Origin: Zygnema cylindricum
Lineage: Eukaryota; Streptophyta; Zygnematophyceae; Zygnematales; Zygnemataceae
Assembly: GCA_037447655.1 (NCBI GenBank)
Contig: JBBHKE010001486.1
Coordinates: 1-64,000 of the forward strand
Reading direction: 5' to 3'
DNA length: 64,000 bases
Shown in pieces: positions 49,008 through 61,973 of this stretch. The position numbers were made by a program, and so were the translations under genes. Position 1 is the stretch's first letter, and each line of letters begins with the position of its first letter. The notes under the pieces were generated by a model. It worked only from the letters and a program-made list of their open reading frames with translations. It did no database searches and was not told the DNA's origin.

Positions 49008-49303
49008 TAGCTTTCAGTTCGAGCTGAAAGCGTCAAATACTTTGATCTACTACGAGCTTGACGACAAAAGGTACAGATGTACTTTAAAATGGACGTGGCC
49101 TAAAGTGGCTTACGTGGGCATGATTTTTTAAGTGAACGCATCGCATTTCTCAGCTGTATAGTTATGGACCGTCCATACAGATCATCGGACGGCTAATACA
49201 GTACGTACAGCGTAAATAAAATACGTACGTAAACTTCGAGTTCGTCATTGTTCGAACATAGATCTGTAGACGTGACTATGTGACCCTTTATTTGTAGCTG
49301 TCG
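49008..49303. repeat. Dispersed repeat G, copy 1
   Basis: It shares TTTCAGTTCGA, ACGAGCTTGACGACAAA, TAGACGTGGCC-like sequence and TCGAACATAGATCTGTA with 55264-55621 in the same order. The copies are diverged; no coding capacity and no defined termini. Confidence 0.65.
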
Positions 49304-50044
49304 ATTTGCTTCGTAATTTTTTATAATTTGTTTTGATGTTTTAAATTTAATAATTTATACATGTTTTTTGAAACATAGTGAGTGTGCTGTCGATGGAATG
49401 CTGCCACGTGCCCTTAAAGTTTGAACGGCGAAGCTCCATATACCGGCCCGCTAAGTTTGAGTCCAAGCGACACATTGTGACGTGACATTTTCTGCTGCTC
49501 ATCTGTCCCAAACAACCAACTGATTCTTTGGTATTGCTCTTCTGCCTGTGCTCCTGCAACTCTCTCTCTGCAAGCTCTCGGTTTTATTCTTTATAACTTG
49601 ACAAGAAGAACTTATCATCATCCTTTTCTTCTTTCCTTTTTCGGATACGTGTGTGGATACTCGTTTTATTATTGGTCTGTATTTTATTTTTCTAAGAAAC
49701 TGAAATCTTGAAAATCTTTAGGTTGACTCTGCATCTTCGTGCAGTGTTGTAAAGTGTTCGTTCTTAGATTTCCTACCTTTCTTTGCATTGTTTTACGGCG
49801 TATCGATTAATTTATGTATCCATGGAGTGTCAGTTTAGCGTTAGCTTATTCCTGGATATGAGGAGTTGCAGGACTACTTTTATCTTTGCTCTAATGTTTT
49901 ATGGCGTGGTTGCTTTATGTGTGAGATGTTATTATATGTTTCTTGTTGTAGCGCTGTTTCTGTTTGAAGGGCTGTTTATTGTTTATATCGCTGAATTTTT
50001 TAATATATTTTTTGTCTCTTTTTGTTTTGTAGGGATCTGGCATC
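49304..50044 (+). promoter_or_regulatory. GDI upstream region with G-box and probable 5' UTR intron
   Basis: One CACGTG lies at 49405-49410. A splice acceptor TTTTGTAG ends at 50032, 12 bp before the GDI start codon, preceded by a T-rich tract. It suggests a 5' UTR intron with the first exon somewhere in 49560-49720. No clear TATA box could be fixed. Confidence 0.45.
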
Positions 50045-53000
50045 ATGGACGAAGAGTATGACGTCATTGTGCTTGGTACAGGCCTGAAGGAATGCATTTT
50101 GAGTGGCCTTCTTTCCGTGGATGGGAAAAAGGTACGGTTCCACTTTTGTTTTACTGTGTTTAGCAGTATCTATTTCTTCACTTGTTTGAATAGAAAAGGA
50201 GGTGAATTTTTGCAATTCTTTATTGACTTGTTAATTTTGCATTCGAAGTTGTTTTCTGCATTTTTGTATATGTGTATGATTTATTTATTTTATGCTCATA
50301 AAGTACACAGTGCATCGCTGTCAGCCATAGTGTTTTTATCGGCCTTTAAACCCGTGTTTCTCGGTGCACACCTGTCGGATTATTAATCTGACGGTTGCGA
50401 TGGGAAGGTACTATTCCCACTTTTCGACTGTGGTCTCAAAATGAAAATCCAGCACTCAAAAACATTAACATTAGTAGCCATACTCGGTGTAGATTTTGAA
50501 AGGCATTATGCAAAGCATGTTGTACCCAAGAAAGAATAGATAATACCAATGATAATGTTTCTGTTTTTCATCAGTCATCGGTTTTGAATTTTTTTTGTTT
50601 TTGAAAATCTCAGTTTCTTGTTATATTTTTGCTTTTTTCTTCAGGTTCTTCACATGGACAGGAATGATTACTATGGGGGAGAGTCAGCATCTCTTACATT
50701 AAACCAGGTTTCGTTCAAATTGCCTGGTTAACATTTTCCTTTTCCATTTTTGTGAACTCATTTAGAAATCTCTTGTTTCAACTCTTTTGTTCTCGTTACT
50801 GTCCATGAACAATTTTTTTTCAAGAAAAGCGTTGGTAACTTTTATTGCAGAATGTCCCACAAATCAGTGTTTATAACTCACTCATTGTTTTGTCACAGCA
50901 ATCACATTGGATATTTGCATGAACAGTTTCCTGTTATTGGTTGCATTTAACATTGAATGACATTTTCATTTATGTGTTTAATATGTTGTTTAGGACAATT
51001 TTATGCAGTCTTCAGCTTATTGTTTTAACATATTGGTTCAGCTCTTAGGCTTAGTCTTAGCTTTCTGGTTGTTTATGTCACAATTGGAACGGTTAAATTA
51101 CTTTCTCTCACTGGTTGGCTTTTGACTTTTTTTGCAGCTTTATGCCAAGTTTCGTGGAGACGAAAAGCCTCCCACCACTCTTGGTCCTAATCGCGATTAT
51201 AATGTTGATATGGTTCCAAAGGTTTGTATATGTGTTGTTTAGTCTTTTTATGCAGCAATATATTATTTAGCAGTTTTTATCGCTGTTAGCCACAGTTAGA
51301 CGTGCGAAATCGGATGGAAACTTTATATGTGGTTACTCTGTTGTACGCTTTTTCATGTGTTATACGCATTCCTTCTATTTTCGCACATTTGAACTAAGGT
51401 TTCACCATTAGGTTACTGCAGTTTGTCGCCGTAATTCGACAGTTATTTATCACTTTGAAGAGTAAACTTTGAGTTTCACCAGTTCAACTGTTAATTTTGA
51501 CATTTGCTTTTGCAACAGATTGTAAAAGCATACATGAGTTCTTTTTTGATAATAGAAGGTGACATCAGTGTTAGTCCGTTTTAAGTAGTTTTGGAAGGAG
51601 GTGTCTTGAAAATTTTGATTTCAAAATTACAACGTGATTTTATCTTTTTTGATGTTGACTATCTGTATTTTTTTGTAATTTGTTGTATGACAGTTTATGA
51701 TGGCAAACGGACAATTAGTTCGAGTCCTTATTTACACAAATGTCACGAAGTACCTTTCTTTTAAAGCTGTTGATGGAGGCTATGTCTTCCGAGGTGGAAA
51801 GGTAAGCTATTTAGTGCCTATAAGGCTTAGAAATTTTTGTGCTTCTTAAACTCTTAGATTTATTACTTAATGTTTTTCAATGGTTTCACACATTGTCAAG
51901 AAGTTAAGCTTTTCTAAGGTGCAGTTTGTCATGTTTTTGGTGCCAGGCCTTCGTTTTTTCTGGTTGGTGTTCTAAATAGTACTTAAACTATTGTGTTTTT
52001 AAACTTGAAACACCGTTGGTTGGTATTTGAATATCTTTCACACAAATTCAATTATGAGACTTGCCATGCGTGATTTTTAAAATCTGACGAGTTTGGAAAA
52101 GAATGTTTTTGGTTTTTAACTTTACGACCAGATTTATAAGGTACCTGCAACTGATGTCGAGGCTCTGAAATCCCCGCTCTTAGGATTTTTTGAAAAAACC
52201 AGGGCCCGTAATTTTTTCAAGTTTGTTCAAGATTATGAGTTAGATGAACCTGTCACTCACCAAGGTCTCGATTTATCGACAGTGACAGCCAAACAAGTCT
52301 TTGAGTAAGCTTATGCTATGGCTAGTACTCTTTCAGGATGGATTATGGTTGTCGTTTGTAAATTGCATGTAATTTGATTTGTATATGACTTATGAAACAA
52401 TTTTCAACCTTTCACTCGCTATGGTGAAAATTTCGAATCTTGAACGAGATTTTATCTTTTAGTGTTTTTTTGTATGATATTGTGAGGACAATCTTGGTAA
52501 GCATCCCAGGTTTCACCATAGCGCTGGTAGGCTTACTGTCTATAGTTGTTACAGCATTTTTTTGAACACGGTGGCTTTTCTTTTCAAGGGTTTTCTGTTT
52601 AGTTTAATTTTGGTAAAGATGGTCATATGGTTGTTTATCGTTCATTTTTCATCGAGCATCTACATGTATTCCAGAGAGTTTTCTTGTCAATACTATTAGC
52701 AAGGAAACTGAAATAATGGAATGAGGAGAAAAATATGACGATGTAAAATTGGTTTGTCTGCAGGAAGTTTTCCCTTAATGCAGATACAACAGATTTTATT
52801 GGTCATGCCCTAGCTTTATACAGAGACGAGTCATTCTACAATCTTCCTGGAAACGATCTTGTTGCGAGGGTAAAGGTGTGTCTCAATAACGTGTGCTATG
52901 CATCCATATGAAGCAAAGGTCCTGTTAGTTTTTTCCTTATCATTTTCGGGTAAAATTTATTTGAGAGGACATTGAGGCTTGTTTGGAGCATATGTTTTTT

Positions 53001-54488
53001 CCTAGGTGTTTGGGTAAACAATCAAAGTGTATAGCATATAATCCTTATGTTTGCAATTTACTTATTTTCAATCCTTCATTCTGGCAGCTATACGCAGAGT
53101 CACTCTCACGATTTCAGGGAGGCTCGCCATTTATTTACCCATTGTATGGCCTGGGAGAGCTTCCTCAAGTATGTCATTTTTTCCGTTAAACAAGTTAGAT
53201 GTTTCATAGGCCAATGGGTGACAACTTTTTGTGCATTGTTTCTTTTTTTGCTTCTTAAATTTACAACTGGCAGTTAGGTCTGGCAATTCTTTACCTTTTT
53301 TTTTCTTATTGAAATTACATATGGCAATTAGATCTAGTGTTTCTGTTCCCTTTATTTTTTACTTATTAAAACACAAATAGTCATTAGATGTGGTGTTCTG
53401 CATCCTTTTTATTTCTTATTGAAACTACAAATGGCATTTAGGTCTGGTGTGGGCCTATTAGTTTTTATTTTTCCAGTTTACTACCAGATTGTTGCTTGAT
53501 TTTTCCACTTCAATGCTGAATCCCTCTCCTGTTCGAGGAAACTTGGTCAATGTCATTGTGTTAATTGTTTTGTTTCTGAGTGGAAAAGCTGAACTTGAAC
53601 TTCACTTACTATTTTGCTATCCCGGCCATATCCACCTCCTCCTCTTCTTCTTCTTCCTCCTGCTCCTCATTGGACAGGCTTTTGCTCGTCTATCCGCTGT
53701 GTATGGAGGCACATACATGTTAGCAAAGCCCGAGTGCAAGGTCAGTACCATTTTGCTTCCAAAATTCCTCTGATATATTTTAAGACCTTTCTATTACTCC
53801 TGGTGAGACTCACTGAGGTTTTCATGGCTCCCTCACGCCTGTCGGGTGATTTTTATGATTATTTTATTTTTAAACAGTTTTTTGTTTCATATAAATTTTG
53901 TTTCTAGCTGCCAAGTATAAAGTTTGTGGTTGGCTGGAACCTTTGCTCAAACCATAAGCATTCTTTCATGTTTTTACATTGTCTTAGAGTTTTTGTAATT
54001 CCCTGGCAACATCAATCATGTCAAGAATCGGAAAGTCCAATGTTTTTCAATAGAGAGTTCTCAGAGGCATAGCATTATGTATTTATTTTTCAAAAAAATG
54101 GTCTGTGAAGCAAAGAAAAGTGTAATTCAGGGTTCCTTTTGTTTGTTTGGTTCCTAGTTAAAAAATTTGAAAGTTCTCGATTTTGTTCCAGTTTAATTGC
54201 TTTGTAATTTAGTTCCCATTGGAAAGTTGTCTTAGATATACATATCTTGGGTTTTCAGAAGGAATTCTATGTGTGTTATTGCTATTGATATGCCTCATAT
54301 ACAATAGGCTGTATGTATCTGTTAAAGCATTTTTTGAGACTAATAGTCTCTGTGCATCAGTTGTTAGTCTATGTGAATGTGGTACAATGAGCTCATGAAT
54401 GAGTCACTAGATATCAAAGTCAATTCTCTGTTTGATTGACAATGATTCCTTTGATTGATTGTTTTAACCTTTACTATAAATCAAGTAG

Positions 54489-54520
<32 letters not shown>

Positions 54521-57500
54521 GAAGAAATAAGTAAATAAAAAGTAAATGAAATTGTAAAAAGTTTTTTTTTTTTTCTTTTTTTTGTCATGTAAGCCCACCA
54601 AGTTGCTTGAAGTATGACTTGGTGCAACTTGATCTAAGGAGTCTCAGAAATAAGTTCTCGTCTTGCAAGCGAGGCTGACATTTTTTCTCACATTCTTTTC
54701 CTTTCCTTTTTTTTCCAAATTTAGTCATAGGGGTCTTTCAGGTTCCAAAAGTTTCATGTGTAACCCTTATGTGGGGCTTATAATCAATGGGCTTGTTGTG
54801 TTTGTTTTTTTGTCTTAGTCTTTCCGGAAGGAGTCCAATTGCTGTGCTTATCCTTAGGAAACGGAAGTATGTTGAATTTAATTTGGATATTGTTTTCTAC
54901 TTTTGCTGTAGGCCACTGCGTCCAGTCTATATTATATACTGTAGGTCAGTGCAAATAATTTTTGTATCGACCAGAAAAATATCCTATCTTCACGAGCTGA
55001 ACTTCATTGTCGATTTCATTTGTTGGTAAGATAAGAAAGCATTTTATTTCTTGTCTTCAACGCAGGTCGAATATGATGAGCAAGGACAATTTTGCGGTGT
55101 GACATCTCAAGGAGAGACAGCGAAAGCCAAACAGTTGGTTTGTGATCCCTCATATTTACCCAACAAGGTAATCAATTTTTTTTTTTTTTCTTTTTCTATT
55201 GGTGTTTTTGTTTCCTCACAAGCTCGATTTGGTGCTAGTTCTCTAAACACGATAGAGAAATATTTTTCAGTTCGACTTTAATTTTCAGTTTGAAATGAAA
55301 TCTTTAAATACGATGCATTTTCACGAGCTTGACGACAAATGGCACAAGTGTATCATAAAATAGACGTGGCCCAATTGTAAATCGGAAAAGGACGGATGTG
55401 GACATGATCACTCTTTAATAAGTTAACGTATGGCAGTTTGCAACTACATAATTCCTGGCGGTCTGTAGAGAGCATCGGGCCTTTGGTACTAAGCCTACGC
55501 TTGAAAAAAAATAATACATCAAAAATCCAATCTGTACATATATTTCAAGTCTATACGCGTTGAAAATTGATCGAACATAGATCTGTAAAAGTGATTCTGT
55601 GACTTCCTACTGTAACTGTCAATATAGGTAATAAAGTATAGGATATGGTATAGAATGCAAAATCTGTTAAACCTTTTTTAATTGCTAATTTTCATATTTA
55701 GATTTGGGTCGGTATCTCCATTGCAGTTTTTATTGAAGACTGGCGAAATTTATCCCGTCTTGGGTGGGTGTTTACAGGTGAAGGTTGTAGGAAAAGTGGT
55801 TCGTGCAATTTGTATTATGAATCACCCCATCCCCAATACAAAGGATAGTCATTCTGTTCAAATTATTCTGCCACAGAAGCAACTCGGGCGTAAAAATGAT
55901 ATGTGAGTGTTTGGCTAAAAACAGTTTACTGCTATTTTGTTCACAATATGACACTGAGTTGTCATGTTTTTCGCATTTTAAGATGTCAAGGGGAGAGTAG
56001 TACATTTCAAGGTTAGTTTTTCCTGTAAGAACACAATTGCAGGTGTTTATCAGCCGGTATTCTGGTTTTTGTTCTTCAGTTCTAAGTTGTCTTTTTGGGT
56101 GTCCCTCTCTCTACTCTGGCAGGTATGTTTTCTGCTGTTCCTACAGTCACAGCATTGCCCCCAAGGGCAAGTACATAGCATTTATCTCCACTGAGGCTGA
56201 GACGGTAGGGTTTCTCCTTGTCACTGCTTAGCTTTAATTTAGTAATTTACATGGAGCCACTCATTTTTCTGATGGATGAGGTGGTTATCCTGATGGGCTT
56301 GTATTTTAATTTCGATTGAGAAGTTTGCCATCTCTGTGGTTGGCTCGCTTTCTATGCAACTATAGATTGCTTATGTTCATCTGTGGCGATGCTGCTTAGA
56401 TTAGGCTTAATTCTTATCATACTGTTTGTGGATTCAATATCAAAGTTTTTAATTTTATGTTTGAGCCGTAATTTTATTGACAAAAGCATTTAGTTTTTTA
56501 AAAGGGTATTTTGGCGTTTCTGCGACATTTTTTTTTGCTAAATATCTGACATCTGCTTTTACTGTTTTTAGAGAGCTATGCCTATTTTTCTGACGAGGCC
56601 AATGACCTGAAAATGTAGTAATTTTTTAGTAACATGACAAATGATTTTTTCGTATTTCATTTCTGTTTTTTCTCTATTTCGCTGCTCGGGAACTGAGCCG
56701 TCGAAGGCTATTTTTTCAGGATAATCCGGAGCTGGAGCTAAAGCCAGGATTGGATCTCCTTGGCCCATTGGAGGAGAAGTTTTTTGACACATACGACATG
56801 TATGAATCTGTGAATGAGTCGGATCTTGACAAGTGCTACATTTCTAAGGTTAGAAAGCAGCAATCTTGACCCAAGATGTCGTCTTTTTTATAACCCACCT
56901 GAGGGCTTTGTGATGTTACACCTGATACTAAGATCCCAAATGAAGTGGTACCGCGATTGGAGATTGACATCACTACGCTTTTCGGCTGTAATACATTTAG
57001 CTGGTTAAACAATTAAGAAAGTGGAGCGAGAAAAATGGAGCTTGATTATATGTAGAGGGATCAGCTTCAATTCACATGTCTGAAAAGAAAAATTTGAAGG
57101 AAACCTAAGGGTTATATGCATGTAGAATATGCTTATGTTGATTCTATATCTGAGCCGTACATGGACGTTGGATGTATTGCTATGCGCTAAAACACTGCAC
57201 TGTTTTTTGGTGTCATTTTTTGTCCAGGAAACATAGTTAGTACGACATTCTCCCTTTCAGATGTATAAACACCCTCTGGGAGTCTTGTCCTAATGAGTCA
57301 AAGGAGTTATTCTACCAGAGGTTTTGCTTTTCAGTTTTGAGCAGATGCAAGTTCTTCTTTTGAGTGGTGTTTATTTCTTCTGTTTGAATATAGTTGGGAT
57401 GTTTTGCTTCTTAAACCCCTACAGTTCCAGGTCATGGCCAAACTGTTTTGATTTCTTTATATGTATCCGGCTGAATTTTGTAGGTATGAAATATTCTTCT

Positions 57501-58490
57501 GGTGTTGACACAGTACGCTTTTTTGGGCTTTTTTGGGTCCCTTCCTGTTTTGGTTTACCAGAGTTATGACCCGACAACCCATTTTGAGACAACAGTCCAG
57601 GATGTGCTTCAGATGTACACACGAATTACTGGAAAGGTGAGATTTCCTGTCCTCCTTCCAGCCGTGACTCGTTTCAGTTTTTTTTCTTTTTTTTTTGGGT
57701 CCTATGTTCGTCTGAGTGGATGTGGAATGTTCACTTGCACTGTGTTTTACATTTGACAGGTGTTAACAGTAGATAGCGTCAAAAAAATAAATTATGGTGC
57801 TTTTCATGTAGTGATGCTTAAACAGGTCGCGATATTCAATACGGAGATAAAAAATATGGTAGTGTATCGTACGATACAGAAATGCTTGGTACATAATACA
57901 AAATAAAATGTCCAACAATGGTGTCGTTTTTGTACTGACGGTTTGACTAAGTATGTGCAACCTTATCTTAACCGTTGATTTTAAACAGCGCACGACATAA
58001 ATTTGTTGTAGCAAATTTGTCTTTGGGTATTGGACCACGTACGGTTTGTTTTAGTTATGTAATTTCTGTTATATGTAATTTCTCTGATTTGCGGTATTTG
58101 TTTAAGATGTTCTCTGCACACTGTAATGCATTAGACATACATAGCCAAACATATCATAGCGCATTGCGATATGTATATGTATTGTAAAGAGGAGCAGCAC
58201 AGTGCAGAATTTAAATTTTGGTGCTATGCTATTGACTTGTAGCTTATTGCAAAAATACTGAGGTTTCTATGATACACGATTCATCAGTTGCACGGCAATT
58301 CCTTATCCACTTGAGATTTACCTTAAGTACGACTAACACGTGTGAATGACTTGAATGGATTGTAAGCTAATACTTCTGGAAATATATTTTTTCTGTTTAT
58401 AATCTTGCGGACGAGGTGGTGCTGGATTTGATACAGGTTCTGGACCTGGAGAAAACAGATTTGGCATCTACACAAGCAGCCGACGAGTAA
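50045..58490 (+). CDS. GDI: Rab GDP dissociation inhibitor (14 exons)
   Basis: Exons: 50045-50131, 50645-50707, 51138-51221, 51694-51801, 52132-52304, 52764-52875, 53088-53168, 53678-53740, 55066-55167, 55778-55902, 56123-56204, 56720-56848, 57562-57636, 58437-58490. All junctions are GT-AG, phases agree, and the sum is 445 codons plus TAA, the usual plant GDI length. The protein extracts prenylated GDP-bound Rab GTPases from membranes and returns them, so it serves vesicle traffic from the cytosol. Evidence: N-terminal Rossmann segment [16 protein letters not shown] (residues 6-21), the Rab-binding region [11 protein letters not shown] (33-43), [13 protein letters not shown] (229-241), [19 protein letters not shown] and [17 protein letters not shown], all GDI rather than REP hallmarks. 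Introns carry a foldback TIR element (intron 1) and repeat G (intron 9). No defect is visible; the gene looks functional. Confidence 0.96.
50304..50492. mobile_element. Foldback TIR element E2 (intronic), degraded
   Basis: The right end, inverse, reads CTACACCGAGTATGG and the left end TACACAGTGCATCGC. The interior carries GGTGCACACCTGTCGGAT, matching GTGCACACTAGTCGGAT of element E1. It lies in intron 1 of the GDI gene. Confidence 0.55.
53600..53672. repeat. CT-rich tract before a splice acceptor
   Basis: A (CTT/CCT)n tract from about 53628 runs to CATTGGACAG, the acceptor of GDI exon 8 at 53678, and likely serves as its polypyrimidine tract. Confidence 0.7.
54489..54519. repeat. Poly(A) tract of 31 bases
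   Basis: An uninterrupted A-run in GDI intron 8, followed by A-rich and T-rich stretches to 54580. It could be the tail of an old retroposed copy on the plus strand, but I recognise no element upstream of it. Confidence 0.8.
55264..55621. repeat. Dispersed repeat G, copy 2 (intronic)
   Basis: It aligns with 49008-49303 through TTTCAGTTCGA, CACGAGCTTGACGACAAA and ATCGAACATAGATCTGTA. It lies in GDI intron 9. Confidence 0.65.
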
Positions 58491-59468
58491 ATTTTTTGGG
58501 CATTTTTTAACTTGTTTATCTATATACTATTTCTCTCTGTTTCTAACTTCCATAGAATCGTATAGGCCTCATCAAGCTTTTTAAATTCCAAGCTTCGTGC
58601 CTTTTCTCATGGCATTTATGCTCTATGTGTGGCATAGAAAGAGGGAATCTACTCTTATGTTCGTTCTTGCAAGGAGAAAATTTGTACTAGTGCTGGTGAA
58701 TGCACTGATTAGGAACTGACAAATCCGATTAGGACGTATGTTGTCAACCGCTCGTCTTTTGTGGATGGTGTTACCTGTCGTGAAAAAGGTTCCTGGTTTC
58801 TTTTGTGAGATTAGAAAACTGGTGGCAGTTCTGAAATGCTCCGTTTCATTTCGGAAGAAGGTGGGTTTGTGCACTTTAGTATTGTGACGACGCTAGTGTG
58901 TTATAAAAATACCCGGTGTCAATCGTCCCTTGTCACGTGAAATGCGCATCACTTTTTTCTTCGAGTGACCCATTGGGACAGACTCTGTCTCTATTTATTC
59001 TGGTTTTTTTTTTTTCCCTGTGATGTCAATGTTAATGGTGTGTTGTGGAAATTCAAGTGAGCATGTACAGATAATTAAAACAGTTTGGCTGTTTTTGGAG
59101 TCTGTGGCTTCATAGCTGCATATAGCTATGACCTTTGGGACTTCTCATTCTCGTGTGTTTGTTATTACATGTCATTAGTGTTTGTGTTTTCTCCTTGTGT
59201 TTGTGTTTTCTCCTTGTGTTTGTACATCTCAACTAACCAATCTTGTTTATGCTATATTTGTCGATATTTTACTTATCAATTTTGTTAATGGCATTCTTGT
59301 TAATGTGGCAAACCTTTGATTTGTGGTTAACCGTAATCTTTCCTTTATTTGACCTATCAATAAGGCTTTTCTCAAGAGTTACTTGTAAGTAATAACTAAA
59401 AAGATTTTGCACTATATTTGGACTTGTTAGCCTTGTTTTTCACTGAATTGCTCCTAACTCTAACAACA
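58491..59468. other. GDI 3' flank, no further gene
   Basis: It presumably starts with the GDI 3' UTR. A local duplication GTTTGTGTTTTCTCCTTGT occurs twice at about 59179-59220. No coding region is recognisable. Confidence 0.5.
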
Positions 59469-59668
59469 CTACACTGCTCATTGTTATTAGCGCAAAAGAT
59501 TTGTTAGTGTTAGTTCTAATTTAGAATTTACAAAACTAATTTAGTGCAAGGAGATGGGGCAGGTCGTAGTCCACGTCCTTAATGTTGTTATCTGTATTTT
59601 TTGATTTCTGGCCAGAAAATGTAGTGACCAAATTAGTGATATTATCACTAATAACGATGAATGGTGTA
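59469..59668. mobile_element. Small TIR element, C subfamily, copy 2
   Basis: Ends are CTACACTGCTCATTG and, inverse at the right, GTACACCATTCATCG, both followed by TTATTAG. It matches 29758-29953 in the same orientation. No ORF. Confidence 0.75.
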
Positions 59669-60023
59669 CTTTTGTCTTGAACTTTTTGACTTGTTAGGCT
59701 AATTTTTGTGGTTAGTAATCGCCCATATCTTTTGGACTGAAGAGATATGAACATAGCCATAACAATAATATATTGGTTCACTGTGGTCTTTTAATTAATG
59801 ATATTTTCAAATGACAATGTTTAATGATGCCCGACTACGCGAAGAAGCATGAAACAATAGAAAAAGTTGACAAGGGTGAGAGTATATGAAAAGTGTGAGG
59901 AAGATACAGGCTGAGTTTGTTTTGTTTCAGCCACATTTCTTTCAATATAAATTATCCTTTTTGTCTCTTCCCCCCAAATGTAGGTTTTTAGTTTTTGCAC
60001 TGCTACTTACTTTTTTCCCCAAA

Positions 60024-60150
60024 CTCAGATGGTTTAACATTGCGTTTTTTAATGAAGTCAGCCATTTTTTTTTGTATTAGTGTATTATTGTGACATTGTA
60101 ATATATTGGTGGCCGACTTTATGAAAAAGCGCGATGGTAAACCATCTGAG
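60024..60150. repeat. Inverted repeat of about 41 bp with a 45-bp spacer
   Basis: The left arm opens ACTCAGATGGTTTA (60024) and the right arm closes with its near complement TAAACCATCTGAGT (to about 60150). The match continues through GCGTTTTTTAATGAAGTC against GACTTTATGAAAAAGCGC. Roughly one base in five is mismatched. It lies next to the 3' side of the non-LTR element. Confidence 0.7.
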
Positions 60151-60449
60151 TCCATAAGAACAAAAAGAAGTAGCATTGCTAAAACTGAGAAACCACATAA
60201 CAAGGGAAAAAACAAAAGGGAAAATCAAGGCAAAAACTACGAAAATACAGAAGGATGGCAGGGAAGTCTAAAACACCCAAAAAAACCAAATCCAACAAAC
60301 AAAACATCAAAGGAAAAAGCTAAAACGTAGCGAAAAAAAACCCCAACATAACTAAAAATTTACGGAAAACAGCCACGTAAGTCCCCGAATCCTGGAGGAG
60401 CACGAGGAGGAAGTTACGGAACACGCTGTCGATCCATAACGGCAATAGA

Positions 60450-61950
60450 CTATCGAAGTAATATAGAGGCCAACACCCGTTGTAGGGCCACGGAAAAACG
60501 TTGACGATAAAAAGAAGTAAGGACTGAAACAGGAGGGCTCCCAGGTCCTCGCCTCTCGAACGAGCGTCGACCACAAGTACGGAAAAACTCGTCCAAAGCA
60601 ACACCCAAGCAACCAAATATCTCGACCGCCATCGGAATAAAGCCATCCATCGCGTCCCGATGGGCATTATCACGCTCTTTCCTTTTAGCTGCATCACGGG
60701 CAGCCACTCCCATATGCCGAGCCGCTTGGTTGACGACTGTAGTTGAGGTAGGGTTTGTTAAAACAATGTCACCAAATGTACGACGCGCACCATCAAGTAA
60801 TACAAGGTCGATCCGAAGCGAAAGAATAATGTGAGAGACCTCGCGACGAACAGAAAATCCCCCCTCAGAAGCGATAGTAGCGATGGTGTCTCGAATCATG
60901 TCGTGCGCATGAATCAACTCGCCCCCGTGGGAGCAACGAAGCAAATGGACCCTATCGAGCTCGAGAACGTGGCCGCAGGAGCAAACAAGTGAGCCAAGCA
61001 AAGGTGGGTGAGGGAGGCCAAGTTGGAATCTAAGGGCCGTGGTGAACTGAGCCAGGGTGAAACGAAGAGTGGATAGGATAGGGACGGCCAATAGCCAAGC
61101 TCCAAAGCCAGGTCCGCCACAAGACAGAAAACGGGCACGCGAAGAATTGGAAGGAAGCGCCTGAAGAAGCTAATGTTTTAATAGCGGCGACAACCCGATC
61201 AGAAATTGATTCTTGAACACGTGCAATTGATGTCGTAACGAGAGTGGAAAAAATTGGCATGTCCTCGATAGCAGCCGGATTAAGAGAACGTAATGCATCC
61301 AAAAGGGACCGTTGGAAGGCGAGCTCACCATCCGAAACACGGGGAACCATGGCCGCAAGAATAGGAATGTCCCCGGACAGAAACCGAGAGACAATAGTGG
61401 AAGCAACAAGGCACCAACTCCCCAAATAGGCGGCAGGAGCAACACGCGCCGTCGAGAGTAAACCCAAACCGCCAGCCAAGACAGGAAGAGAGGCTTGATG
61501 CATGCCACAGGCCCAGACTCGCGATCAAAAGCTCCACGGCCCAACAAAGTATGGAGGACATCCATAAGCCGATCATCGAATGCAGAAAGTGAGGACACAA
61601 AGGATGGGGTGGGAGGGGAAGTCCGAGTAAGGTAGGAGGGTCGGTGAGGGAAACACCGTGTGAGAAGAGCAAAAGCCACTGGGGATCAGAAAGGTGAGGA
61701 AGGTCATCCACGTGGGATAAATCTGTTTGAAGAGCGGAATCAAGGAATGTCGTGACGTATGGATCGGAACCAAGCGGGCAACCCAACACACAAATGCCTT
61801 TGGAAAGAGGGGGAGTCTGAAAACGAGGAGAGGGAGTGAAAGGAGGAGGAATAGGACGTGGGGACCAGACAACACACTTAGAGGGCTGGACCGAAAGATT
61901 GAGTTCGGCTAAGCGAGCCTTGAAAAACTCGTAGGCCGGTATAACTTGGT
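60450..61950 (-). pseudogene. C-terminal thumb, Cys/His motif and restriction-like endonuclease
   Basis: After the polymerase the coding sense continues through at least three frames. The last open frame (60450-61091) has CSCGHVLELDRVHLLRC (a Cys-Cys-His-Cys arrangement, near 60940-60990). It then has RIDLVLLDG (near 60800-60825), GDIVLTNPTS (near 60750) and ARDAAKRKERDNAHRD. These fit the Cys/His motif and the PD-(D/E)xK-like nuclease core found at the C terminus of R2-type elements. The usual R-P-D is R-I-D here. Confidence 0.75.
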
Positions 61951-61973
61951 CCGAGGGACAAATATTGTGTGTG

